From Vanilla planifolia (taxonomy: Eukaryota > Streptophyta > Magnoliopsida > Asparagales > Orchidaceae), in the NCBI GenBank assembly GCA_023846275.1, contig CM043870.1:11293527-11357526 (forward strand): DNA of 64,000 nucleotides. Reading direction: 5' to 3'. Both the position numbers and the translations under genes were made by a program. The first letter of the stretch is position 1; each line of letters begins with the position of its first letter. Below, one piece after another: positions 1-11,009 of the stretch. The notes beneath the pieces are model-generated. The model was not told the DNA's origin, did not search any database, and saw nothing but the letters and a program-made list of their open reading frames with translations.

Positions 1-3000
1 TTGTACTTAGAAGTAGCAATATTATCACATATCCCATTTCTAGTTTCACAACTAAATTTCCAACTCCATTACCATGCTAATCCATTAGTATGCAATTCAA
101 CGTATAATATGAAAAGGGATTTAACCAAATATGTCCAATGGACATTATTTATCCCTATATTGTAGCCAACACCCTTGTCCACAAGTTTCTTAGCATGAAG
201 GTGCTGTGATTCGTAGTTACTTTTGTTGCTGGAGATTTGTTCCAGTTGATGCCACCAAATGCCAAAGACAAGATCTTCATGGTATCTTGGAATAAATGCT
301 TTCCAACTTTCCTTCTTTGCACTTACTGAGTTTGAGAGCTTCTACAAGAAAAAAAATGATGAGAAACTAAACCAAAGGTGGGTCCAACATGACTTGGTTA
401 GCAATACAAATCATGCAATTAAGGAACCTATCCCAAACTAAATCGTTAATGATGGCATCATCATATGATTAAAGATATCCTCATCAATTGACCATGCTAA
501 TTCTTGACAAGATTAAGTAAACTGAGCTGAGAAAAAATTTTTAATTTTGAATTTAAATCTAAATTCATCATGATTAATAGTTATCTCATCAAGTCTTCTC
601 TACTAGTCTATAAATAAATTTTTAGGTCTTCCTTCTATCATTTTCATAGTAGAAAATTGTATTAAATCATCCCCTTTAACAACAAAATTAACTAATTTAA
701 GTTTAAAGTACTCAAATCATCTAGATTGATTCTCATTAAGTTTTGCCTTAGTTTATTTCGCACAATATTCTCTTATGTGCACTTATTTCTAAACACATCC
801 TTTTGAGTACCATAATCATACATCCTAGCTTTCATATCTATGCAAAGCCACTCTATCCAAACACTTAATAAGCCAACATTCACAACAACAAACAATGTTG
901 ATCTCACTACAATCATATAAAAGCAATTCTTAGACTTGAATAAGATGTTTTAATCTTAGAATACATCACAAGCACTACTTAATTAGGTCTAATCTACTTT
1001 AAATCTATTATTGGCATCCTAATTGATCTAACCATTATTTACGACCATAAATTTGAATACAAATTCACCATTTTTGATAGATTAAGAACCTCAACTATAA
1101 AATCTATATTAGCTATGGTCATTCTTTAACTAAACAAGCTAATCATATATTCGCTTTAAGATATAATAAAGCGAAATCAATTAGAGATTCCAAGATCATT
1201 CTTCATAATCCGACCTTTTTTGTACTTCCTTATCAAGATTAATGAACAAGCACAATATCATCATCATCAAAAACCCATATACTATAACACTTTATCATGA
1301 ATCTTACACAAGAATATACATAGCTAATACAAAACATAAAGCCATAAAAAAAGCTTTAGCAAAGTTCAATCTTCAACCAATCCTCCTTGGGAGTTATATA
1401 ATGTTGCTCCATTATACATCTCATTTAATAGCAAAAATTGACAAAATGCCCACCAGAAGGTTTACAAAAAATAGCAAAGAACTGACCCAAAACCAAATAG
1501 AATTGACAAATGTAATATGGTTCTACTTCTTAAAACTAGAAGAACCAAATAAGTTGGGTTGTTTATGCATTGTGACCATTGAGAAAGCTGAAACCAACCC
1601 AAAACACAATTTAAAAAAATGTGAATGGATGTTTCCCGAAGATGCCTCACTTTGAGAGGCAGTGAGGCAATGAACACTACTTGGCTTTTGAGGAACACAC
1701 CAATACAACATGTGTCCACTTACAATTTTTATATCTTTTTTATTTGACCCTAGAGTTGAACTTGAAACAAGCAATTTTTTTATTCAATTCCAATGGTTCT
1801 TAGTTTAATTTTGTTCTTACATATGATGGAACTAACTTGGTTCATTTTTGGTCATAATGCAAACCTTCTCCTTTTTAAGACTCTCCAAAGTATTTATCTA
1901 AGGACTACATATATCCTTATCATCAACAAAAATTAAGTAAAGATCTTATTTCTTAACATAAATTTCTTCATTAAATTGCATTACAAGTGCTCAAGACGAT
2001 ATGCTAGACATTTCTACCATAATAACAAATTGCAACTACAATATATTAATCATATGTCACAATCTGTGTTCAATTATGTCTATCCAAAAAGTTAAAAAGT
2101 AAGTCTCATTAAATTAATTCCCCAATAATTAGAATAATTTTGAATATTTTTGTTCTAACAAATAGATATCAAAGTATTCTTTTACTCCATTGATTTCTCA
2201 ACCTTTTAAGTCTTTAAAACAATAATAAATAATTGGTAAGCTAAAAGATAAATTCTTCCCTTATACATTTTTGCACATCAATATGAAAGAGACTTAATTG
2301 CATTTATTTTTCATATTTCTTATTCAAAGGTTCCCTTCTACTCAACCGATGTTGTAACAATGTTCACTGGCAAGACCAGAAAAATCAACCACTTGTTTAG
2401 TTTTAATACTCGTAGTTTTAACAACACTTTTTGTTCATTGTCTTAAATAATTTTTAATTAAGTCCTTAATTTTGTCCCATTTAACTTTAACAATGTTTAT
2501 TATTTGATTGAAAATCCACAACCAAATGGCATCAACATCACATTGCTCAAGTTAGGTAGGCATAATAAATACTAGTACCATTTGCGGGTCACGAGTTTCT
2601 CAATTCAGTTTTAATTCAATGATTGATACATAATCCAACGGTTTACTCTCAACTCGTGTTGAACAATTCGAAAAATTGCTTATAAATTAATCCACAGAGC
2701 GTACTAATAGCACTTGCCACCCAAGTATAACAAACTACTCCACACCTCAAGCAAACAATGTCTTTCATGTTAAGGTGGGTAAACTACTCCTAATAGCAAC
2801 ATAAGATCCTCATGAAGCCTATCTAAGAGGGCAAGGATTTCCATTAAGGGGAATTTGGGATACCTAAAGTTGTAGATTCAATATTTAAACAACAAGGACA
2901 AAGAACTTGGGACCTGAAGTTCACAATACCAAGCACGCCTAATCTCTCAAATGACCTAATGACAACCAAGAACCCTTGTGTCTTATCTCCAATTCATTGT

Positions 3001-5580
3001 ATCTCATTCCTAACAATTGTAATCCCTTCTCTCAAGTCTTTTGAAATTCTTTCTCCTTGTACAGCCTCAAGGAGCATCTTATACTCACAAAAAACTAATG
3101 AAGCTCTTTAATCATCTGGCACCTATGATTTTTTCCCTTTCTAAGGTTTTTTAAAAAAATTATTGTCTCTACTTCTTTTTCTTCATTTCTATCTCTCATC
3201 AATCTTCCTTCATATGTGTCAAGTAAATCCTACCTTAACATCAAATTCCCACACCTAAATATTCAAAAGTACATAAATTTTGGCATTATATATGAATATG
3301 TCTCTCTTTAATACCAAATTCTTACAAATCTATAAAAGTCACTTTCTTAGTATCACTATGAACTCTTTTAGCTTTCATTGAATTAGTTTATATCATCATC
3401 AATTCTTTGAATCCTTACAAATGAAACACCTTTTATAAAATATATTCTTTTTAAAATTTTTTTGTACTTCAAATTTTTGCTACTAATTATCTATTATTTG
3501 GAGCACATCCTTTAAATTTTCAAAGAACTATCAAAAATTTCACATGAAATTAGCTCAAACATTTTTATCCAAAGGACATAGGTCTAAGAATTTATGCTTT
3601 GAATAAAGGCTTCTTTTTATCTTCCATATTTCACAACTTAATCATAAGACACTATTTAGCTAATTTTTCTCATCCAATCTTTTAAGGCAAATATCTAAAG
3701 ATTATTAGTAGATGTTGAGTGATCAAATTCTCACTCAAGATGACCTTAAAATCTTTATCTATACACACAAGGTTATTGGCAATCCTTATTCTTAGAAGTC
3801 CATTATTATTAAGTAATCAATTACTTTTTGCTTTCTTAAAGAATAAGTCTCAAAATACCATGAGTAAAAGCAAATAGCCTTGCCAATTCAAGAGAAGTAT
3901 TTTCCAATTGGAATTAGAAGCAATATGTCATCTCACAAAGCACAACATGAAAGCACATAAGATAACTATCTCAAAAAATTTAGTTCTATATCTATCAAGC
4001 AAACTATAGTACATAACCATTTACAACTTCCTCTACTCCTATGGATGACTCATGAACATGTTAACTATTCCAAAATAAGTGGAAGTCAATCCAAACTTTT
4101 TTAAGTAGAGACCAAAGCCCAAATAAGTCTTCATTAAAACTCTTAAAACTGAGCTAACACAAACACTAGTCTGCAATAGTACAAATTTACTAATTCATAA
4201 CATCAACCAAATCTATAATCGGCTAAATAGCATTGTCAAGGAAAACGATAGCATAAAAGAGTTGACAAACACCTCTTAAAGGTGCTAACAAGGTGGTATA
4301 ACTAGCAAAGAAAAAAATGGGATTAGTTTGACATGCAAAGAAAAAAAATTGCATGTTTCTTAACAATAACTTCTAATAACGTTAAATCAATAATTCATGA
4401 AGAACTTAGTTCTTAAAACTCTCAAAGAGAGGAAATGATGACTTGGATACCAAACAAAACAAAAGAATACCACTTAAAAGTTACAAAAGCATTGCAATTC
4501 AAACCCAAAAATATTACTTAAAAATTCCAAACATTGCAATTCTAAAAGGATAAACTCCAGCCATTTCTATATAACCTAATGCCCAAAAAAGTGGCCCACT
4601 TAGTTCCATTGCTGCACATTTTTTTTACCAAGATTAGATATGATGCTTCAACTTGAAAAACTGAAGGCCATGCAATCCTACCAAACATATTTCAAAAAAG
4701 TCAAGGCAATTGACATCATTTATAGATACAATGCTTACAAGTAGAATGCCAGCATTCATACAAAGAATGCCAACCAAATCACCAAGTTAGTTGAGATAGT
4801 TTTCATAGCTATAAACAATCACCCACTTAAGTATGCATTAAGATCAACCTAACCAAAGAATCCAGGGGCCACATCAAGCATGGTTGCAAAGAAACAAAAT
4901 CAAAATGAACAAAATCTGAACTAACGCAAATGCTAAAAGAACAATATTCATTCTTTCTCAATGACTAGTCCATGTAGCAATCAATGAAATTGCATCTGAA
5001 AGCAAAAAAAAAAAAAAAAAAAAACTTACTATGAAGAAGATTTCAAACCAATGAACCTATGAACAAAAGAAAAAAAATAAATTAAAAAATTCATGTCCCT
5101 TAAAAAGAAAAGCGTATCAAATCATATCTTGAAGTTGCAACAAGCATAGCCTGAAATATCAAGAATAGTGGTTAAAATTTCCAAAGGCAATGTGGTAAAG
5201 TTCGTCAAATAAGTATATATTTACAAAAAAACATATATCATTCAGACTAAAACAATAAGTCTTAACTACAAAGAGACATAAATCCTATAAAGCTATCATA
5301 CACTACCCTTTAAACAATTCTTCCTTAATATCCAGCAAAACAAGTTTTTTTAACAATCTCTTATGGCATCTTTTTTTATTTTCTCTTCTCCTATTCATTG
5401 GAAAAAATTTGAATAACTTACTTCTTCTAACAGTAATATTAAACAATGTATATTGTTTAAAACATATGAACCAAATCTTCATAAGCAACGCTCAAAAGAG
5501 AAACTATAAGGAATTAAGGGGAAAAAAAAAACAAATTCATTGAAAAGTATAAAAAACAAATTTAGGAAAAACAATAGCAT
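1..5580. other. AT-rich spacer without a recognised gene
   Basis: I see no gene here. Open frames are short (up to about 137 codons) and simple in composition, and none shows a familiar domain. The sequence is strongly AT-rich and resembles decayed repeat DNA. Stretches around 540-1200 and 2700-3150 are slightly more complex and could be very old transposon coding remnants, but I could not match them to any family by eye. Confidence 0.5.
5004..5024. repeat. poly(A) homopolymer tract
   Basis: A run of about 21 adenines read directly in the sequence. It could be the tail of a retroposed sequence on the plus strand, but no source sequence was recognised immediately upstream. It may equally be simple replication slippage. 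Confidence 0.8.
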
Positions 5581-5583
5581 CTA

Positions 5584-5589
5584 TTTATT
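5584..5589 (-). promoter_or_regulatory. candidate polyadenylation signal of the UBA2-like gene
   Basis: The hexamer AATAAA reads on the minus strand about 125 nt downstream of the stop codon of the RNA-binding protein gene, preceded by U-rich sequence in the transcript sense. Plant poly(A) signals are loose and this region is AT-rich, so the hexamer could be a chance match. Confidence 0.4.
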
Positions 5590-5713
5590 TGTAATGGCAT
5601 AATATAACCAAAATAAAAAAATAAAACAAAATAAATGAAAAAAATAACAATTAACTTCAATAGACTCAAAATATCAATATAAAAATCATAAATATTCAAA
5701 ATCAATTACCATA

Positions 5714-6955
5714 CTACCGAGGGAAACCACCAAATAAACTAGTCGTTGAAGTTAATGATGAAGGTGGCCCCAATTGCGATGCAGCATATGGTAAACCAAA
5801 ATGTTCCCGAGGGTCATAGGCACCAAACATCATGGACCCACTCATCCCAGCTCCAATTCCCCCATATCCTGGTCCCTGGGGAGCAAGAAAACTGGCACTA
5901 GGATTCATTGCAGCCAAAGCAGTATGATTCAATGCACCAAGGGAAGAAGCTGCAGTTGTGAGAAGTGGGTTCTGAACAAGCAGCATGCTGTAAGCTGGAT
6001 TCTGGTTGAGCATTGCAGCATTCTGAGCTGCAGCAATCGAACTAAACATTGGCTGCTGATTGAGAATTTCAAGGTTTTGTGGTGGCATATAGGCAGCACG
6101 AAACTTCTCCTTGTGTGAATTATCAAATGCGAGTTGGCAGTGCAGCTGTTGCCCCTCAAACGTCTTGTAAGGTTCTAGCAGAGCCTTTGTTGCCCCCTCC
6201 TGCGTCTTGTACACAAAAAGAGCAAACCCTCTTGATTTTCCAGTTACCATGTCAAACCCTATAGGTCCAGTTTCAATTTCTCCAAAACTAGCAAAGAAAG
6301 CTTTTAGCTTTTCACGGGAGACATCAGGGTGGACGTTACTCACGTAAATCCTCCGCAAAGCAATGTCCGCCGAGTTGCTACTAGAGGTGACAGGCCCAAC
6401 AGATGCGAGCTGACAGCAAGCCAAGCGGTTTCCGATCTTCTTTTGGGGCTCCTTGAGGGCCTTTACAGCGGCTGCACGGGTGGAGAAAAGAACAAATCCG
6501 TATCCTTTGGGGCGGTTAGTGACCTTGTCAAGAACGATCTTGCACTCCTCAACTTTGCCAAAAGGACTAAATGCCTCGACGAGAGCTTCCCTGGTGACGT
6601 CCCACCCAAGTCCATGAACGAAGATATTTCTATGAGCCAAGTCTAGATCGGCGATCGAACGGATATAGGAGAGGAGACCAGGGTCTTCCACCGCTGAGTC
6701 GACAAGGAAGGACATCAGCTGCTGCTTGGAATATGGCTCAAGAAGGCGTTGTAGATCTTCGGGGGAGGGCTTTGCCTCTTCATATGAAACCCGGCCGCTT
6801 CCAAGGAGGCTGGGGTCGTTCTCTCCAGCAGACTTGCGTCGACGCTTCTTCTCTCTTTTCTTTCTGGGCTTCAGGTTAACGACTTTACCCTTCTTCTTGC
6901 TAGGATTGTTAGAATTGTTTTTCCAATTCCTCAACTTCGCTCTCGATTTCCCCAT
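5714..6955 (-). CDS. UBA2-like (UBP1-associated protein 2) RNA-binding protein with two RRMs
   Basis: A 413-residue, uninterrupted and apparently intronless protein. Residues 2-44 are very basic and include KPRKKREKKRRRK near 29-41, a probable nuclear localisation signal. Residues 66-101 form a helical segment (LLEPYSKQQLMSFLVD) typical of the family. RRM1 spans about 110-185, with RNP2 IFVHGL and RNP1 KGYGFVLF. RRM2 spans about 202-277, with RNP2 IYVSNV and RNP1 RGFALFVY. The C-terminal third is rich in Ala, Gln, Asn, Gly, Ser and Met, as in hnRNP-like proteins. Known UBA2 proteins are plant nuclear proteins that bind U-rich RNA and work with UBP1 in mRNA stabilisation and stress responses. 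The ATG at 6955 is chosen because the longer frame to 7015 opens with TTG, and this ATG has G at -3 and at +4. The ORF is far less AT-rich than its surroundings. The exact UBA2 paralogue is unclear. Confidence 0.93.
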   Translation of the reverse strand: MGKSRAKLRNWKNNSNNPSKKKGKVVNLKPRKKREKKRRRKSAGENDPSLLGSGRVSYEEAKPSPEDLQRLLEPYSKQQLMSFLVDSAVEDPGLLSYIRSIADLDLAHRNIFVHGLGWDVTREALVEAFSPFGKVEECKIVLDKVTNRPKGYGFVLFSTRAAAVKALKEPQKKIGNRLACCQLASVGPVTSSSNSADIALRRIYVSNVHPDVSREKLKAFFASFGEIETGPIGFDMVTGKSRGFALFVYKTQEGATKALLEPYKTFEGQQLHCQLAFDNSHKEKFRAAYMPPQNLEILNQQPMFSSIAAAQNAAMLNQNPAYSMLLVQNPLLTTAASSLGALNHTALAAMNPSASFLAPQGPGYGGIGAGMSGSMMFGAYDPREHFGLPYAASQLGPPSSLTSTTSLFGGFPR

Positions 6956-6969
6956 AGCAAGGGATCGAA

Positions 6970-6999
6970 TTAGGGTTTGGGCACCAGGTAAAAGAACAT
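6970..6999 (-). CDS. short upstream ORF in the leader of the UBA2-like gene
   Basis: An ATG at 6999-6997 opens a nine-codon frame (MFFYLVPKP) closed by TAA at 6972-6970, 14 nt before the main ATG. It lies in the probable 5' leader and its stop codon overlaps the telo-box. Whether it is translated is unknown; a uORF this short and close to the main start could modestly lower main-ORF translation. It is inside the transcript only if transcription begins upstream of 7000. Confidence 0.45.
   Translation of the reverse strand: MFFYLVPKP
6971..6978 (-). promoter_or_regulatory. telo-box (AAACCCTA)
   Basis: AAACCCTA reads on the minus strand 16 nt upstream of the UBA2-like ATG. Telo-boxes of this kind are common in 5' regions of plant ribosomal-protein, translation-factor and other RNA-metabolism genes expressed in dividing cells. 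Position and strand fit a promoter or leader element for this gene. A single 8-bp match can be accidental. Confidence 0.55.
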
Positions 7000-7079
7000 G
7001 TCGGTACTTCAGCAACTTGAAGAGATGAAGTAGACCAGAGAGTCCGGTAACCTACTGCTTAGGGAAAAAAAATATCGGG

Positions 7080-9400
7080 CAAGTTCTCGAAATAATCAAA
7101 GAAATCACATTAGAGTATTAAATGAAGATTAAGGATATTGTTAAAAAAAAGTAATATGAAATTTTTTCATAATAAAGTCAAATAGTTATTTCATTTACGT
7201 AAAAAGTATTTTTATAACATCTTAAACCATTTTTTTATAAAATATTATAAATATTCAAATTAATATTTTAATTTTTTTATTAATTTAAATTAAAACATCA
7301 ATATTTAATAGCTTCAAAAATATTTCAATTTTTAGACAATATTGTCTTGACTTTTAATTAGAACTCGAGAGCTACCCATGGGTTTGACCGCTACAGCTAT
7401 CAGTTTGGCTTTTGTTAATTTATTTAGGGAATTTTTTTAACGCTGAAGAAATTCTTTGAAGTTAATTTAAAAGCTGCACTAAAGTGAATTTGAAGTTGAA
7501 TTTTTTGACTTCTATTGCTTTACTTTTTTTTTTTCCTACATTGGTTTAGAAATTGGAATAGCAAATTATTAGCAAATTTTGAATTCTAATGTGTTGGAAG
7601 TATTGTTTACATTGGCTTTATTATTTAATATAGTTGGTTAAAACATAAAATAAGAATTTAAATTATTTAGAAACAAGAATAGATAAGTAAGTTTTGGTAT
7701 TATAATCTATTTGTCAAATTATTGAATTGAACAATTTGATATGTGCCATAACTAGCTATATTTTATGAGAATTAAAATCGGATCAATCAATTTGACAATC
7801 CAACAAGGATTACAGGTTATAACAAGTAATTTTATGGATCTGATCGAATAGTCCAATGTAATTGATTGGAGTCTGATGATGAAAATCAAATGATTTGATT
7901 AATAATTTTATTTCTAAAAATTATAGAGATTTATATTTGAGCAAAATAAACAATAAAAAATGTGTTACTTAAAAAATTATCATATTAATAATAAATGTTT
8001 ATGAATTTTCATTTGTAGAAAACTAAAATGAAAGAGAATTTTATATCAAGATCAGTTAGATAAATCTAATAAATAAAATATAAATAAACTATTAAATTAT
8101 TTATGATATGTTTCATAATAAATATTTCATATGTTATAGATTCCTTATTTACTTTGATATATTATATTATTATGTTGAAAATTATCAGTATTCTAGTAGT
8201 AGTAGATTATTTATTTCAATTAAATATCTATTTACATAATTTATAGACAAATTTATTAATATTGAAATAAAATTATAAGAATGAAATTTTTTTTCTTAAG
8301 AAATTATCCTTAACTTATATCGGTATTATTTAATTAGCCATTAATACTTTATACAAAGTGACTATATATAAGTCTAAATATTATATCTTGATTATATATC
8401 TGTAACATGATTATGATATAACATTGATAGAAAGTTACTATTATTTTGTACAGAGTGACTGTATAGATCATGAAGCTATGCCATTTAGATGATTAAGATA
8501 TTTAGTCATATATTATGTATGTTGGTTAGGCATAGGTCTGAAAATTATATATTTTAGATGGATGCCAATTTTATTAAGCTTATAAGAAAATCTCTTTTTG
8601 ATATAAATATGTGATATTATTCGTTAGCAATGATAATGTTGGAAAAGAGAAATATGGTTTTAAAAAAATAAAAAATATAAGAAAATAGGTGAAATTAAAT
8701 AAAAATGGAAAACATTCTATATATCTTTTTATTTTTTTAGAAAGATTAGTTATTACATTATGTATATACATTAATTTGATTTTTTTCTCATGTTATTATA
8801 GTTTATTATATTATTGAATTATTTATTGAGTTCTATAGAATTTTATTAATATTTACGTCATAGATTATGCTTTTATTATACACAAAAAATGAGGATTTTG
8901 AAATATAGATGAGGGTCTTACTCATTAAATAGTTTTATAGGTATATTTTGATATAGTTGTTATATATTGTTTTGGTTATGGCACTATATTATATATAAGT
9001 GACAAATTTATATTAGTGGTTATCATTTATTACCTTATGAACTAATATGAGTTGCTTATTATATAGATTTTATATATGATATTTTGACTTAAATGTTTTA
9101 AATAATATAATTTATATTATTTTTTCATAAATGTAATTGGGATTTGGTATGATCAGTTTTTGTCTCATTATTATGTCTTCATATAAGAAATATATGTATC
9201 ATTATATTTTATTTATTTAAGTTTAATTTTCTATTATTGATATATACATATCATACTTATCAAATACACAAATAACTTTTAAGTGATATCTTATTGTAAA
9301 CTATGTCCAACTTTGATATGTAAAATTCTTTGAACCAAAAATAAAAGAATAGAAAGATAAATAAAAATTAGAAAAGAAATAAAGCAAGGAAAACTCAAAC
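7080..9400. other. AT-rich upstream spacer
   Basis: This is the region upstream of the UBA2-like gene. I see long A/T runs and no open frame with a recognisable domain. A proximal promoter for the gene should lie at about 7030-7400, but no single core element stands out from the AT-rich background. From about 7900 onward the composition resembles old LTR-retrotransposon non-coding DNA. Confidence 0.5.
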
Positions 9401-9879
9401 AAAAATATAAAAAAAGATAATAACAAAGAAAGTGAACATATTAGCTTAATAGGGAAGGATTATTCTAATTAGACATGCATTAATAAGAATGAAAGTTTAG
9501 ATAAAATAGAAATTAATTAAAGAATAATTAGAATGAAACTTTATAATACTCTAATAGTTTATTAGGCTTAAAGAAACCTTATAATGTATAGATAGTTGAA
9601 TTAGGATTGTAAAAGTAAACCTTAGGATGGTTAGATAGTAGATCAAGATTTGAGAAAATCTTAAGATTATCCTAGATAGCATATTATGATTAAGAAATAC
9701 TCTAGATGATCATAGATGGGTTATGATAATACTTTAGAATAATGATTGATATGATAAGACAGTCACACTTAATGAAAATAGAGATTGTGATATATTGGAT
9801 CCAAGGTTTTTAACCTTCTAGTTAGTGATTGATAGGTCAAATTATTGAACTTCCGCTGGACATTATATGATGAAGTTGA

Positions 9880-10065
9880 GCACCATTATCCTACTTTGAA
9901 CTTATAAGAGACCATAGACTTGGTTGTGTATATGATTTGGCTAAGCACCACTCTCCACTCTAGACTCATGAGAGGCCATGGACTTGGTTATGTATATAGT
10001 ATAGTTTAGTCTATTTATCGACTTTGGATTGACAAGAGACCATGGACTTGGCCATATATCTAACA
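9880..10065 (+). repeat. three-copy ~64-bp degenerate tandem repeat
   Basis: The core GAGACCATGGACTTGG (with changes) recurs at 9908, 9972 and 10036, a period of 64 bp, and each copy is followed by a TATAT-rich stretch. The units are diverged, so the duplication is old. It lies inside the gypsy-LTR-like sequence and is probably part of that LTR. Confidence 0.75.
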
Positions 10066-10108
10066 GTGGAGTGACATGAGCTTATTGAGGATTCTTAAAG
10101 CCTTATGA

Positions 10109-10270
10109 GGTTGAACCATGTGATTGGACTCTTCTATTAGGTAATGTTAAATTATATGATGAGACTAGAGTACCTGTCACATGATTATTGTGGCATTATG
10201 GATCTCTGTAGGGTTGGATATGTGATCAAACTTTCCTATTAGGGAGTGTTAAATTATGTGATGAGATATA
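10109..10270 (+). repeat. two-copy ~102-bp degenerate direct repeat
   Basis: The segment beginning GTTGAACCATGTGATT at 10109 is echoed from 10212, with shared blocks CTATTAG, TGTTAAATTAT and GTGATGAGA. It lies within the LTR-like region, directly after the ~64-bp repeats, and the second unit also matches the minus strand near 49.06-49.11 kb. Confidence 0.65.
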
Positions 10271-11009
10271 AATCCTAAGATCTTGTGTTATAGTTTTGGA
10301 GGTTTAAAGGGACTTTTAAATCATTGATGGAATATTAAGTGTCTAATTAAATGCATTATATGATTATGATTATGACATGAATATGTTAGAGATTTGAGAG
10401 ATCCCAATATATGTTAAATAGATGTTATTTTAGAGTTAAGTTATTGAGACAAGTGATTGATATGGCATACTAAAAAAGTTAGTTTGGTAGTTAAGATAGT
10501 CTTAATGATATTCTTAATCATAATATTTATTATACCTTTCTTATTCAAATTTGTTATAGTATCTTATTACATGTTTATTATATAGTTAAACTTAAAGCTT
10601 TCTTATTGAGTTATGTTTCACTCTCTCTTATTTTTACATAAAAGTCTAAGGAGATTGAGCTTGCTTAAGAGCCAGAATTCGAGACTTTTTTGTTGTGCAT
10701 TAAATAATCTTAGTAGTTTATTTATAGCTTTGATTTTAATAATAGTAATGTTATTTTAATGTCATTGATATTGTACTTTGATAGACATTGGGTTGTATTA
10801 TTCATGAACTTCGATATTTGCATCTTTTATATTATTGATATATTGGATTTGTAACTTGTGTATTATCTCTGATTATGATATTTTATTGACATCATCTATT
10901 AATTTATTATAGTTTGCTTTGGTATCATGTACATACCAATATGGTTGGTGGGTTACCTAGCTTAGGGTAACCATTTTAGCATCAACTGAGTGACTAATGA
11001 AGTGAAGTT

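Larger units (their letters stand above)
9400..10990 (+). mobile_element. gypsy-type LTR remnant (plus orientation)
   Basis: Non-coding sequence with short internal repeats. Positions 10215-10266 read as the reverse complement of 49060-49110, which lies in the LTR-like arm of the minus-strand Tekay-like element at 45-56 kb, so the two regions belong to related elements in opposite orientation. No coding domain is attached, so this is a solo LTR or truncated copy. It abuts the R1 repeat at about 11.0 kb. Exact ends were not found. Confidence 0.5.

Noticed and set aside
1242..1655. 137-codon plus-strand open frame
   Set aside because: Composition is A-rich and repetitive (Ile, Lys, Asn, Leu), no domain is recognisable, and no promoter or splice context supports a gene.
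5801..6118. Plus-strand open frames (also 6079-6264, 6329-6646 and 6726-7028) inside the UBA2-like gene
   Set aside because: They are antisense shadows of the well-supported minus-strand coding sequence; none has a domain of its own.
6956..7015. N-terminal extension of the UBA2-like ORF to 7015
   Set aside because: The codon at 7015-7013 is TTG, there is no ATG in this extension in frame, and the ATG at 6955 has a good context.
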